Shown piece by piece: positions 45,124 through 52,576 of a stretch of DNA of 64,000 bases. The DNA is taken from contig CAWDNP010000010.1 in the NCBI GenBank assembly GCA_963803755.1, positions 62,001-126,000 on the forward strand, given 5' to 3'. The notes below the pieces were generated by a model. That model was not told the DNA's origin. It ran no database searches and saw nothing but the letters and a program-made list of their open reading frames with translations. The position numbers were made by a program, and so were the translations under genes. Within the stretch, counting starts at the first letter, position 1; each line of letters opens with the position of its first letter. This DNA comes from CAVUPF01 sp963803755. Lineage in GTDB: Bacteria; Actinomycetota; Thermoleophilia; Solirubrobacterales; 70-9.

Positions 45124-45966
45124 GTGCGTTCGGTCCTGGTCACGGGAGCCTCGACGGGGATCGGCCGGGCAACGGCGTTGCGGCTTGATTCAGCCGGCTG
45201 GCGGGTTTTCGCCGGGGTGCGCCGCGAGGTCGATGTCGAGGCCCTGGTTCAGGTGGGATCAGACCGGCTGGTCCCACTTATGCTCGACGTCACCGACCCC
45301 GCGCAGATCGCCGCCGCCCGCGGGAGCATCGCGGCGGAGCTGGAGGGTCGCGGCCTCGACGGGCTTGTCAACAACGCGGGCGTCGCGATCCTCGGCCCCC
45401 TGGAGACACTGCCGATCGAGGACTTCCGCCGCCAGGTCGAGGTCAACCTGACCGGCCAGGTCGCGGTCACGCAGGCGATGCTCGGCTGCATCCGCCAGGC
45501 GCGCGGCCGCATCGTCTTCATCAGCTCGATCGGCGGTCGCATCGCCTTCCCGTTGACCGGGGCCTACCACGCCTCGAAGTTCGGGGTCGAGGCGGTGGGC
45601 GACGTCTTTCGCCAGGAGCTCCGCCCCTGGGGCATCTCGGTCTCGATCGTAGAGCCGGGGTCGATCGACACCCCGATCTGGGAGCGGGGGGAGCGCGAAG
45701 CGGATCGGATCGCCGAGCGCGCCCACCCCGACCAGGGGGATCTCTACGGCAAGGCGATTGCCAGCTATCGCAGGGTGGCCAAGCGGCTCGCCGAGCGCGG
45801 CATCGCGCCGGAGAAGGTGGCCGAGACGGTCGAGCACGCGCTCATCGCGAGCCGCCCGCACTCCCGCTACCTGGTCGGCCTGGACGCGAGGATCCAGGCA
45901 CGGCTTAAGGTCCTCATCCCGACGCCGACCTTTGACTGGGTGCTCGCGCGCGTGATGGGTATCTAG
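45124..45966 (+). CDS. SDR oxidoreductase (17-beta-HSD/retinol-dehydrogenase-like)
   Basis: A 280-residue short-chain dehydrogenase. Cofactor motif LVTGASTGIGRATALRL, NNAGVAI, catalytic serine in IVFISSIGGRIAFPLTG and YHASK active site. The C-terminal part (LGLDARIQARLKVLIPTPTFDWVLARVMGI) is typical of membrane-associated retinol/steroid-type SDRs, and the long helix between residues 205 and 240 supports a hydrophobic substrate. GTG 45124 follows the MerR gene by 35 bases, possibly continuing the operon. Confidence 0.88.
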   Translation: MRSVLVTGASTGIGRATALRLDSAGWRVFAGVRREVDVEALVQVGSDRLVPLMLDVTDPAQIAAARGSIAAELEGRGLDGLVNNAGVAILGPLETLPIEDFRRQVEVNLTGQVAVTQAMLGCIRQARGRIVFISSIGGRIAFPLTGAYHASKFGVEAVGDVFRQELRPWGISVSIVEPGSIDTPIWERGEREADRIAERAHPDQGDLYGKAIASYRRVAKRLAERGIAPEKVAETVEHALIASRPHSRYLVGLDARIQARLKVLIPTPTFDWVLARVMGI

Positions 45967-45991
45967 CCCGGAAACGATCGGTACCGCCTCC

Positions 45992-46026
45992 TATACTGGC
46001 GCCGAAAGCCGATTGACTGGTCAATC
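45992..46026 (+). promoter_or_regulatory. promoter -10 with downstream TetR-type operator
   Basis: A good -10 box (TATACT, 45992-45997) is followed by the palindrome GATTGACTGGTCAATC at 46011-46026, with 7-base perfect arms around TG. This is a typical TetR-family operator and lies where a repressor would block early transcription of the nitrilase-TetR operon. No clear -35 box was seen. Confidence 0.65.
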
Positions 46027-46064
46027 AGCCAGCGTTGGCGACCCGCAGGACCGAGAGGAAGCGT

Positions 46065-46892
46065 TTGCGCGCAGCTGCGATACAGCTCAACTCCACTGAC
46101 GAGAAGGACCGGAACCTGGAGGTCGCCGAGCGGCTTGTTCGCGCCGCGGCCGCCGACGGCGCCGAGCTGGTCGCGCTGCCGGAGAAGTGGAACCTGCTGG
46201 GCGGCGGCGAGGAGCTGTTGGTCGGGGCCGAGCCACTCGACGGCCCCTCACTGACCGCGGCTCGCGGCTGGGCGCGAGAGCTCGGCATCCACCTGCTGGC
46301 CGGTAGCATCTCCGAGCGCGGGCCGGAGAAGGCGTTTAACACATCGGTGCTGATCGGCCCAGACGGCGAGGACCTCGCCGTCTACCGCAAGATCCATATG
46401 TTCGACGTCGACATCGGCGGCGTTTCCTACCGCGAGTCAGACCACGAGGAGCCAGGCGTCGAGATCGTTACCGCGCCGGTTGGCGAGCTGCTCGCTGGCC
46501 TGACCGTCTGTTACGACCTCCGCTTCCCCGAGCTGTACAGGATCCTCGCTGTGCGGGGGGCCCGCCTGCTCGCCGTGCCGTCCGCGTTCACGCTCGCCAC
46601 CGGCCGCGATCACTGGGAGGTCCTGCTGCGAGCGCGGGCAATCGAGAACCATGCCTTCGTTCTCGCCCCCAACCAGGTCGGCGAGGCGCCGCCGCACTTC
46701 AGCTCCTACGGGCACTCGGCGATCGTCGACCCCTGGGGCACGTTGCTCGCCCTCGCCCCCGAGGGCGAGCGCTTCGTCGCCGCCGACCTCGATCTGGGGG
46801 AGCAGGAGCGGATACGCGAGTCGCTGCCCGCCCTCGCCAACCGCCGGCCCGAGGCCTACATATGGCCCCAGCTCATGGAGGCTCACGCCTGA
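46065..46892 (+). CDS. carbon-nitrogen hydrolase (nitrilase superfamily, NIT2/omega-amidase-like)
   Basis: A 275-residue amidase of the nitrilase fold. The Glu-Lys-Cys triad is Glu40 (ALPEKWN), Lys109 (VYRKIHMFDVD) and Cys149 (LTVCYDLRFPELYR). Overall pattern fits the NIT2/omega-amidase branch that hydrolyses small dicarboxylic omega-amides. TTG 46065 was chosen because it follows GAGAGGA by a normal distance and gives the compact N-terminus MRAAAIQLNS. The palindromic operator upstream and the TetR gene overlapping its stop make an autoregulated operon likely. Confidence 0.88.
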   Translation: MRAAAIQLNSTDEKDRNLEVAERLVRAAAADGAELVALPEKWNLLGGGEELLVGAEPLDGPSLTAARGWARELGIHLLAGSISERGPEKAFNTSVLIGPDGEDLAVYRKIHMFDVDIGGVSYRESDHEEPGVEIVTAPVGELLAGLTVCYDLRFPELYRILAVRGARLLAVPSAFTLATGRDHWEVLLRARAIENHAFVLAPNQVGEAPPHFSSYGHSAIVDPWGTLLALAPEGERFVAADLDLGEQERIRESLPALANRRPEAYIWPQLMEAHA

Positions 46893-47491
46893 TGGCCAAG
46901 GCCCCGCCGGTCGATAAGCGCCGCCAGATCCTCGACGCGGCGATCCGCGTCTTCGCCCGCCAGGGCTTTCACTCGACCCGCGTCTCCGACATTGCCGACG
47001 AGGCCGGCGTCGCCTATGGGCTCGTCTACCACTACTTTCGCTCCAAGGACGAGGTGCTGAACGAGCTGTTCAGCGAGCGCTGGTCGTTGCTTTTGGCGGC
47101 GATCGAGGAGACCGATCGAAACGGGGAGACGCCGCGCGCCAAACTGGGGGCGGTGGCCGCGTTCATCGTCGACTCCTACCGCCACGACCCGGAGCTGATG
47201 AAGGTGATCATCGTCGAGGTGACCCGCGCCGCCAACTCGTTCGGCCGCACCCACCTACCGGAGATCCGCAGGGCCTACGAGTCGATCGCCAAGATCGTCG
47301 CCGAGGGACAGGAGGCCGGCGCCTTCCGCCGCGACATCGACCCGATCTTTGCCTCGATGTCCTTCTACGGGGCGATCGAGCAGCTGCTCTCCGGTTGGAT
47401 CTTCGAGGTGATCCCGGCTGCCGACACGGACTTCGATCAGGCAAAGGAGCTTGTCGTGGCGACGATCTGCGACGGCCTCGAGCCTCGATAG
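46892..47491 (+). CDS. TetR family transcriptional regulator
   Basis: A 199-residue regulator. The N-terminal helix-turn-helix is clear: RRQILDAAIRVFARQGFHSTRVSDIADEAGVAYGLVYHYFRSKDEVL. The C-terminal ligand part resembles FadR-type TetR proteins that bind long acyl-CoAs (QLLSGWIFEVIPAADTDFDQAKELVVATI). ATG 46892 overlaps the nitrilase stop by one base. It probably binds GATTGACTGGTCAATC upstream of the operon. Confidence 0.9.
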   Translation: MAKAPPVDKRRQILDAAIRVFARQGFHSTRVSDIADEAGVAYGLVYHYFRSKDEVLNELFSERWSLLLAAIEETDRNGETPRAKLGAVAAFIVDSYRHDPELMKVIIVEVTRAANSFGRTHLPEIRRAYESIAKIVAEGQEAGAFRRDIDPIFASMSFYGAIEQLLSGWIFEVIPAADTDFDQAKELVVATICDGLEPR

Positions 47492-47507
47492 GTAAGGTCG
47501 AGCGCCC

Positions 47508-47642
47508 GTGGATAACGACATCGTCAAGAGACTTGCCTGGAGCGGGCTGCTCGCCGCGAGCAGCGCTCTCGCCAGCGCCCTCGCCGCGAAGATCGCGGCG
47601 GTGGTGTGGCGGCGGGTCTTTGACGAAGAGCCACCGGAGTAG
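47508..47642 (+). CDS. small DUF4235-like membrane protein
   Basis: A 44-residue protein: one membrane helix (SGLLAASSALASALAAKIAAVVW) followed by RRVFDEEPPE. The helix and the WRRVFDEEPP tail resemble DUF4235, a family of tiny membrane proteins near holin-X and DUF3618 genes in actinobacteria. GTG 47508 begins it; the next gene starts 11 bases after its stop, so the three form an operon. Confidence 0.6.
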   Translation: MDNDIVKRLAWSGLLAASSALASALAAKIAAVVWRRVFDEEPPE

Positions 47643-47653
47643 GCCGGCCGGAG

Positions 47654-48079
47654 ATGCCAGATCCGACCGCGACGCCCCCGCAGGAGCCCGGCGAGAAGTC
47701 GGTCGCCGAACTCGTCTTCGACGTCTCCGAAAAGACCTCGTCGCTGATCCGCGAGGAGATCGAACTCGCCAAAGCCGAGGTCACCGAGAAGCTCGGCAAG
47801 ATCCTCCGCGGCTCGGCGGTCGGGGCGGCCGCCGGGGCCTTCGCCTTCCTGGCGCTGATCCTGGTCATGGAGGGGGTCGCCTGGCTGCTCAACGAAGAGG
47901 TGTTCGAAGGCAAGACCTGGCCGGGGTTCTTCGTCGAGGCGGCAGTCTTCCTGCTGATCGCGGCTGCCGCCGGCTTCTTTGCCTATCGCTCGGTCCAGGC
48001 CGGGGCGCCGCCGGTGCCCGACCAGGCAATCGAGGAGGCGAAGCTGACCAGGGCGATGCTGGAAGGGGAGGACAAATGA
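47654..48079 (+). CDS. phage holin family (actinobacterial holin-X) protein
   Basis: A 141-residue protein with an amphipathic N-terminal helix (LVFDVSEKTSSLIREEIELAKAEVTEKL) and two membrane helices (GAAAGAFAFLALILVMEGVAWLL and AAVFLLIAAAAGFFAYRSV). The pattern matches actinobacterial holin-X (PF07332), which is chromosomal, found beside DUF3618 and not a true phage lysis gene in most genomes. ATGA overlap with the following gene at 48076-48079. Confidence 0.85.
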   Translation: MPDPTATPPQEPGEKSVAELVFDVSEKTSSLIREEIELAKAEVTEKLGKILRGSAVGAAAGAFAFLALILVMEGVAWLLNEEVFEGKTWPGFFVEAAVFLLIAAAAGFFAYRSVQAGAPPVPDQAIEEAKLTRAMLEGEDK

Positions 48080-48327
48080 GTGCTCACCCCGAGCCGGCTC
48101 GTCCCTCCACGGTCGGCATGCCCGGCCGCTCCGCGGCGGAGATCCGCCGCGACATCGACGCCAACCGCCGCGATCTCGGCCGCTCGGTCGAAGCGTTGCG
48201 CGGGCGGGTCACCGAGCTGACCGACTGGCGCCGCCAGGTCCGCGAGCACGGACGAGAGCTGGCCCTCGGCGCCGCCGTAGTCGGCTTTGCGATCGGCGGC
48301 CTGGTGGCGCTTCGCCGCCGCCGCTGA
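48076..48327 (+). CDS. DUF3618 protein
   Basis: An 83-residue protein with the DUF3618 signature AAEIRRDIDANRRDLGRSVEALRGRV near the N-terminus and a C-terminal membrane helix (LALGAAVVGFAIGGLVAL) ending in RRRR. It shares four bases with the holin-X gene. Function unknown; the operon with holin-X is a recurring actinobacterial arrangement associated with the cell envelope. Confidence 0.88.
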   Translation: MSAHPEPARPSTVGMPGRSAAEIRRDIDANRRDLGRSVEALRGRVTELTDWRRQVREHGRELALGAAVVGFAIGGLVALRRRR

Positions 48328-48330
48328 ACT

Positions 48331-49206
48331 CTATTCCAGGACCGACTCAGAGACGCTGCCGACCCCGAGCAGGCCGGGGCCGACGTGAGCACCGATCACC
48401 GGCCCGATCTCCGATATGAAGACGGGTTCCCCTCCGAAGATCTCGCGGCAGTCATCTGCCAGGGAGGTTGCTGCCTCGAGATCCTGGATGTGCTGGACGA
48501 CCCAGGCGTCGAGCCCCGACTTGTGGCGCTGGCGGGCATAGTCGCGCAGCCGCTCGATTGAGCGAGCCCGGGTCCGCACCCGCTCGACCGGGGTGATCTC
48601 CTCCTCGAGGGTGAGAATCGGCTTGATCTTCAGCGCGCTGCCGATCCAGGCGCGGGCGCCGCCGATCCGCCCGCCACGCCGCAGGTACTCGAGGGTGTCG
48701 ATCGCGAACCACATTTTCAGCTCCTCACGCGCCTGCCGGGCGCGGGCGAGGACCGCGTCGCCGTCGCCACCGCCGGCCGCGGCCGCGGCGGCCGCCACCA
48801 CCGAGAACCCCATCCCGCCACAGGCAGAGCGCGAGTCAAAGACGTGGATTCGCTCGCCGCCCTTGCCCTCGGTGATCAACCGCTCGCGGGCCTGGCCGGC
48901 CGCCTCGAAAGTCCCGCTGATCCCGGAGGAGATATGGATCGAGACGATCTCCTTTCCCTCGTCTAGCAGCGGTTCATAGACGGAGACGAAGTCCCCGACC
49001 GACGGTTGCGACGTCATCGCCCCGCTCTCGGAGGCGCGCAGGCGCTCGTAGAACTCCGCGTAGTCAGAGATCTCGGACTCCGGCTCCTGGTGGCCGTCGA
49101 CCGAAACGTAGAGGCTGATTCTCTCGATGCCGCGCTCGTCTGCGAGCTTGGATGGAAGGTAGGCCGTCGTGTCGCAGACGACGGCGGTTTGGGGGCCGGG
49201 GCTCAA
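48331..49206 (-). CDS. DegV family fatty-acid-binding protein
   Basis: A 291-residue DegV/FakB-fold protein that holds a fatty acid in a pocket. Conserved parts are AVVCDTTAYLPSKL, TSQPSVGDFVSVYEPLL, VSIHISSGISGTFEAA, VFDSRSACGGMG and EYLRRGGRIGGARAWIGSALKIKPIL. In Firmicutes it hands fatty acids to FakA kinase; no fakA is seen here. TTG 49206 starts it, 20 bases from the left end of a small insertion, so its promoter lies in or beyond that element. Confidence 0.88.
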   Translation of the reverse strand: MSPGPQTAVVCDTTAYLPSKLADERGIERISLYVSVDGHQEPESEISDYAEFYERLRASESGAMTSQPSVGDFVSVYEPLLDEGKEIVSIHISSGISGTFEAAGQARERLITEGKGGERIHVFDSRSACGGMGFSVVAAAAAAAGGGDGDAVLARARQAREELKMWFAIDTLEYLRRGGRIGGARAWIGSALKIKPILTLEEEITPVERVRTRARSIERLRDYARQRHKSGLDAWVVQHIQDLEAATSLADDCREIFGGEPVFISEIGPVIGAHVGPGLLGVGSVSESVLE

Positions 49207-49218
49207 GGCAGCCGATTC

Positions 49219-49226
49219 TCTCAGAC
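49219..49226. repeat. target-site duplication, left copy
   Basis: TCTCAGAC lies directly before the left end of the 316-bp insertion and matches 49543-49550 exactly. Confidence 0.85.
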
Positions 49227-49542
49227 GGTGGTGGGTAGGTTTGAATCTTCGGGCAAAATCGGCCCTAAATCCGCTGAGGCCACATCCGGCAGGGTCTGCT
49301 CGGCGGCATCGCCCAAGGGACGAGAGCCGAGAGCGCCACGGCCAAAGGCCGCAACCCTTTCTGTCCCTAAAGATTCAAACTGACCTGGGGGCTAAACATT
49401 CCTGCTACCGGCGATCACCGCAATGACAACGAGCGCTAGGACGAGCTTTGAGATTGCCACAGAGGCCGGGATTGCGCGCTCTGAAGCGCTTGGCTGTTTT
49501 GACGACTAATTCCGCCCTTTAGATTCAAACTGACCCACCACC
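49227..49542. mobile_element. non-autonomous (MITE-like) insertion without transposase
   Basis: A 316-bp insertion. Its ends are inverted: GGTGGTGGGTAGGTTTGAAT at the left and, read inward from the right, GGTGGTGGGTCAGTTTGAAT, differing by a one-base gap/substitution. The flanks carry the exact duplication TCTCAGAC. Inside, the 15-mer AGATTCAAACTGACC occurs at 49371-49385 and again at the right end (49521-49535), exactly 150 bases apart, plus its complement at the left end. No transposase-like frame is present. Repeated end sequences of this type recall IS21-like multiple terminal repeats, but the outermost bases do not fit IS21, so family is left open. Confidence 0.82.
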
Positions 49543-49550
49543 TCTCAGAC
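49543..49550. repeat. target-site duplication, right copy
   Basis: TCTCAGAC follows the right end of the insertion and matches 49219-49226 exactly. Confidence 0.85.
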
Positions 49551-49570
49551 TGACCGCTACACTTTGTGAA

Positions 49571-49945
49571 GTGACTGAGGCATCCACGTCAGCGATAACC
49601 CTCACCGACAAAGCCGCCGAGAAGATCGGCGAGTTGCTCGGCGCTCAGGCCGAGGACGGCGAGCAGGCGCTGCGCGTCGCCGTTCGCGGCGGCGGTTGCT
49701 CTGGCTTTCAGTACGCGCTCGCCTTCGACAAGCCCAAGGACGACGACACCGTCTTCGAGCTTGACGGCGTCTCCGTCGTCGTCGACAAGGTCAGCATGCA
49801 GTTCGTATTCGGCTCCGAGGTCGACTACGTCGAAGGCCTCCAGGGCGCCGGGTTCCAGGTCAACAACCCGAACGTGGTTGCGGCCTGCGGCTGCGGATCC
49901 TCTTTTCAGGTCAAAGAGGACGCGGCCGAGACGGCTGCGGTCTAG
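49571..49945 (+). CDS. iron-sulfur cluster carrier protein (IscA/ErpA type)
   Basis: A 124-residue A-type carrier. The three conserved cysteines are in GGGCSGFQY and ACGCGSSF; other blocks are ITLTDKAAEKIGELL and FVFGSEVDYVEGLQGAGFQVNNPN. It receives Fe-S clusters and passes them to target enzymes, of which BioB in this window would be one. GTG 49571 is the start. Its promoter region was invaded by the 316-bp insertion. Confidence 0.93.
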   Translation: MTEASTSAITLTDKAAEKIGELLGAQAEDGEQALRVAVRGGGCSGFQYALAFDKPKDDDTVFELDGVSVVVDKVSMQFVFGSEVDYVEGLQGAGFQVNNPNVVAACGCGSSFQVKEDAAETAAV

Positions 49946-50334
49946 CTGCCGTCGATCTGAAGCGGCGGCGATTGGGCCGACGGGCCGGCGGCGGGCGCGG
50001 CGGCGAGGCCGGGCTGCTCGACCCCGAGCGCCTCGGCCAACTCCCCGGACTCGAACATCTCCTCGACGATGTCGGCGCCCCCGAGCAGCTCGCCGTTGAC
50101 GTAGAGCTGCGGGAAGGTCTGCCAGTCGGAGATCTCGGCGGTCACCTCGCGCAGCGGCGCTAGCGCGGGGAGGACGTCGATCGCCCCGTACTCGACGTCC
50201 ATCGAGTCAAGCACCTGCACGACCCGCATCGAGAAGCCACAGCGGGGGGCGTCGGGGGTGCCTTTCATGAAGAGCAGCACCGGGTTGGCGGAGATCAGCT
50301 CCTCGATCCTGGACTTCAGCTCGGCGTCGGCCAT
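49942..50334 (-). CDS. grxD: monothiol glutaredoxin, Grx4 family
   Basis: A 130-residue CGFS glutaredoxin: LFMKGTPDAPRCGFSMRVVQVL contains the active-site Cys, and TFPQLYVNGELLGGADI is the glutathione-binding part. An extra C-terminal tail rich in Ala/Pro (GLAAAPAAGPSAQSPP) is not typical. CGFS glutaredoxins carry 2Fe-2S clusters together with BolA, and a bolA gene precedes this one on the same strand. The 3' end overlaps the convergent A-type carrier gene by four bases. Confidence 0.92.
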   Translation of the reverse strand: MADAELKSRIEELISANPVLLFMKGTPDAPRCGFSMRVVQVLDSMDVEYGAIDVLPALAPLREVTAEISDWQTFPQLYVNGELLGGADIVEEMFESGELAEALGVEQPGLAAAPAAGPSAQSPPLQIDGS

Positions 50335-50347
50335 CGGCACAGAGTAG

Positions 50348-50584
50348 CTACCCGGGAACCTGGGTCTTCACCGAGAGCGCGTGAATCGTGCCATCGTCGA
50401 AGCGCTCCTTGACGGCGGCCTTGACCAGGCGGTGCTGGTCGATCCGCGAGAGGCCCTCGAACTGGGGGGCGGCGACCGTCGCCCGCAGGTGATCTCCGGC
50501 GCCGGTCTCATCGACCACCTCTACCGTGGCGCCTGGCAGCGCCGCCTCGATCATCGCCTTCAGCGCCGCCAAGTCGGCGGCCAT
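50348..50584 (-). CDS. bolA: BolA family protein
   Basis: A 78-residue protein with the BolA core LPGATVEVVDETGAGDHLRATVAAPQFEGLSRIDQHRLVKAAV and the C-terminal THALSVKT-like block (IHALSVKTQVPG). BolA binds Grx4 through a shared 2Fe-2S cluster. It shares one base with the ferredoxin reductase stop (TGATG) and is followed by grxD 14 bases later; the three look co-transcribed. Confidence 0.93.
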   Translation of the reverse strand: MAADLAALKAMIEAALPGATVEVVDETGAGDHLRATVAAPQFEGLSRIDQHRLVKAAVKERFDDGTIHALSVKTQVPG

Positions 50585-51995
50585 CAGCGCTCGGCGGTCC
50601 CGAGGGCGCCCGCATGCTCGAGCATCTCCTCGACCCGGACGAACTTGACCCGGGGGCGGCCGTGGGGCTCGCCGCGGCCGACCTCCGCCGCATCAATCGT
50701 CTGCCAATCCTCGAAGCTGACGTAGCGGACGCCGCGCTCGGCGAGCAGCTCCTCCACGGCGGTAGGCTCGGGGCTCTCGGGGCGCAGCAGGGTCTGCGAC
50801 TCGACGTCGGCGAGCAGGTGGCGGACGGTCTCCAGCGCGTCTTTCTTGTTGGTCCCGATTACGCCGGAGGGGCCGCGCTTGATCCAGCCGGCGGTGTAGT
50901 GGCCGACCTTGTGGCCAGCGTCGTGGGAGTCGAGCACCCGCCCGCCCTCGTTGAGGATCAGCCCGCGCTTCTCGTCGAAGGGAACGCCCTCGATCGGCAC
51001 GCCGGTGTAGCCGACCGAGCGCAGCACCAGCCCGCACTCCAGCTCCTCGCGCTCGCCGCTGTCGCGGGCGCGCAGCGCGCCGCCCTCCTCGACCAGCTCG
51101 TTGTGGGCGATCACGATCTTCTCGACCTTGCCGTCTCCCTTGATCTCGACCGGCGAGGCGAGGAAGCGCAGGACGATCCGCTTGCGCTTGCCCTCGGGCT
51201 CGCGCTGGGAGAACTCGCGCAGGGTCTCGACGTTGACTCGGGTCGTCTTGTCGGCCTCGTCGGAGTCCAGGTAGGCCTGGCTGGCAGAGTCCAGCTCGAC
51301 CTCGGCGGGGTCGACGAGGATGTCGGCGTCCTCCATCTCGCCCAGCTCCTTGATCTCGGGGTTGGTGAAGGCGGCCTGGACGGGCCCGCGGCGGCCGAGC
51401 ACGACGATCTCGCGGATCTTGCCGGCGTCGAGCATCTCGATCGCGTGGTCGGCGGTGTCGGTCTGGCGCAGCTCGTGGTCGGTCAGCGCCAGCATCCGGG
51501 CAACGTCCATCGCCACGTTGCCGTTGCCGATCACCACAGCCCGCTCGCAGGAGAGGTCGAACTCCTCCTCGGCGTAGTCGGGGTGGGCGTTGTACCAGCC
51601 GACGAAGGCGGTGGCGGCATGGCTTCCGGGCAGCTCCTCTCCGGGGATGCCGAGCTGGCGGTCGGTCTCGCAGCCAACCGTGAAGACGATCGCGTGGTAG
51701 AGGCGCTCAAGGTCCTCGACCTCGACGTCGTGGCCGACCTTGACGTTGCCGAAGAAGCGGAAGCCCTCGCGCGCCGCCGTTTTCTCATAGACCCGGATCA
51801 CCGACTTGATCTTCGGGTGGTCGGGCGCGACGCCGCCGCGGACCAGGCCGAAGGGGGTGGGGAGGCGGTCGAAGAGGTCGACCTGGGCGTGCGTCGCCCG
51901 TCTTTGAGGATGTGCTCGGCGGCGTAGAAGCCGGAGGGGCCGGCACCGACGATGGCGACGCGCAGGGGGCTCTCAGGAGTTCCGATCTTGGCCAT
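50584..51995 (-). CDS. ferredoxin-NADP reductase (FprA-like), frameshifted
   Basis: FAD/NADPH enzyme of adrenodoxin-reductase type, about 470 residues. From ATG 51995: RVAIVGAGPSGFYAAEHILKDGRR (FAD motif), then the frame changes near 51888-51898 with one base apparently missing, continuing AQVDLFDRLPTPFGLVRGGVAPDHPKIKSV, FFGNVKVGHDV, FTVGCETDRQLGIPGEELPG, VVIGNGNVAMDVARML (NADPH motif) and IKRGPSGVIGTNKKDA. It would pass electrons to ferredoxins for Fe-S or P450 work. Indel or sequencing error cannot be separated by sequence alone. Confidence 0.88.
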
Positions 51996-52036
51996 TGGAA
52001 CGCGGAAGGATAGGGAACGCCGCGAGCGCGCCTTTC

Positions 52037-52576
52037 CTACGCCGCCAGCAGCTTCTCGCTGCAGTCCGCGCAGATCCCGTGGCTGATCTGTGGCATCTCG
52101 GAGCGTCGGAACAGCTCGAGCTGCGCCGCCGCCTCCTCGACCTCGACCCACTCGCCCTCGACGAAGAAACGGTCACACCAAGCGCACATCGTGAGCAAGT
52201 CCTCGCCGCGGGCGACGTTCGGGTCGAGGATCGGCTGCGGGGAATCGCGCTCCTCTTCGGAGCGAAGCCGGGCTGAGAAGAGGACCACGCGGCCGTTTTT
52301 GTCAGCGGCGATCCGGATGTCCATCTCGCGGCGCACGTCGGGCCCGTCGCAGCGAAACGGCAGCTCCACGGCCCGCACCTCATCGCGTATCCGCCGTAGC
52401 AGCATCCGTTGGATCTTCCGCGTCTGCTTGCCGGCGACGAAGTCCCATAGCGTGCGGCCGAGGCTTGCGCCGGCGCCGTCCCAGCCGTTCTCCTCGGCGA
52501 AGCGGTAATAGCCCTCGTCGACCTTGATCAGGTGGTCCTGATCATCGATCGCGTAGCTGAGGGCGGTGGTGCTCAT
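52037..52576 (-). CDS. PAS-like/zinc-knuckle hypothetical protein
   Basis: A 179-residue protein. The N-terminal part (IDDQDHLIKVDEGYYRFAEENG through GRTLWDFVAG) has PAS-like character, and the C-terminal part has two CxxC pairs (MCAWCDRFF and GICADCSEKL) that could bind zinc. Such PAS-like plus zinc-knuckle proteins are seen near regulators but the role is unknown. ATG 52576 overlaps the hemQ stop by four bases, so they are one operon. Confidence 0.7.
   Translation of the reverse strand: MSTTALSYAIDDQDHLIKVDEGYYRFAEENGWDGAGASLGRTLWDFVAGKQTRKIQRMLLRRIRDEVRAVELPFRCDGPDVRREMDIRIAADKNGRVVLFSARLRSEEERDSPQPILDPNVARGEDLLTMCAWCDRFFVEGEWVEVEEAAAQLELFRRSEMPQISHGICADCSEKLLAA

Larger units (their letters stand above)
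49207..49570. other. divergent promoter region interrupted by a mobile-element remnant
   Basis: This 364-base gap separates the degV-like gene and erpA/iscA-like gene. Without the 316-base insertion and one copy of the 8-base duplication, the two start codons would be about 40 bases apart, so the native promoter region was very short. No other gene is seen. Confidence 0.7.

Noticed and set aside
47654..48079. Prophage remnant suggested by the holin-family gene
   Set aside because: Actinobacterial holin-X proteins are normal chromosomal neighbours of DUF3618 genes; no other phage genes are present.
49169..49426. An 85-residue frame running into the 316-bp insertion
   Set aside because: It begins inside the opposite-strand DegV gene start and shows no transposase motif.
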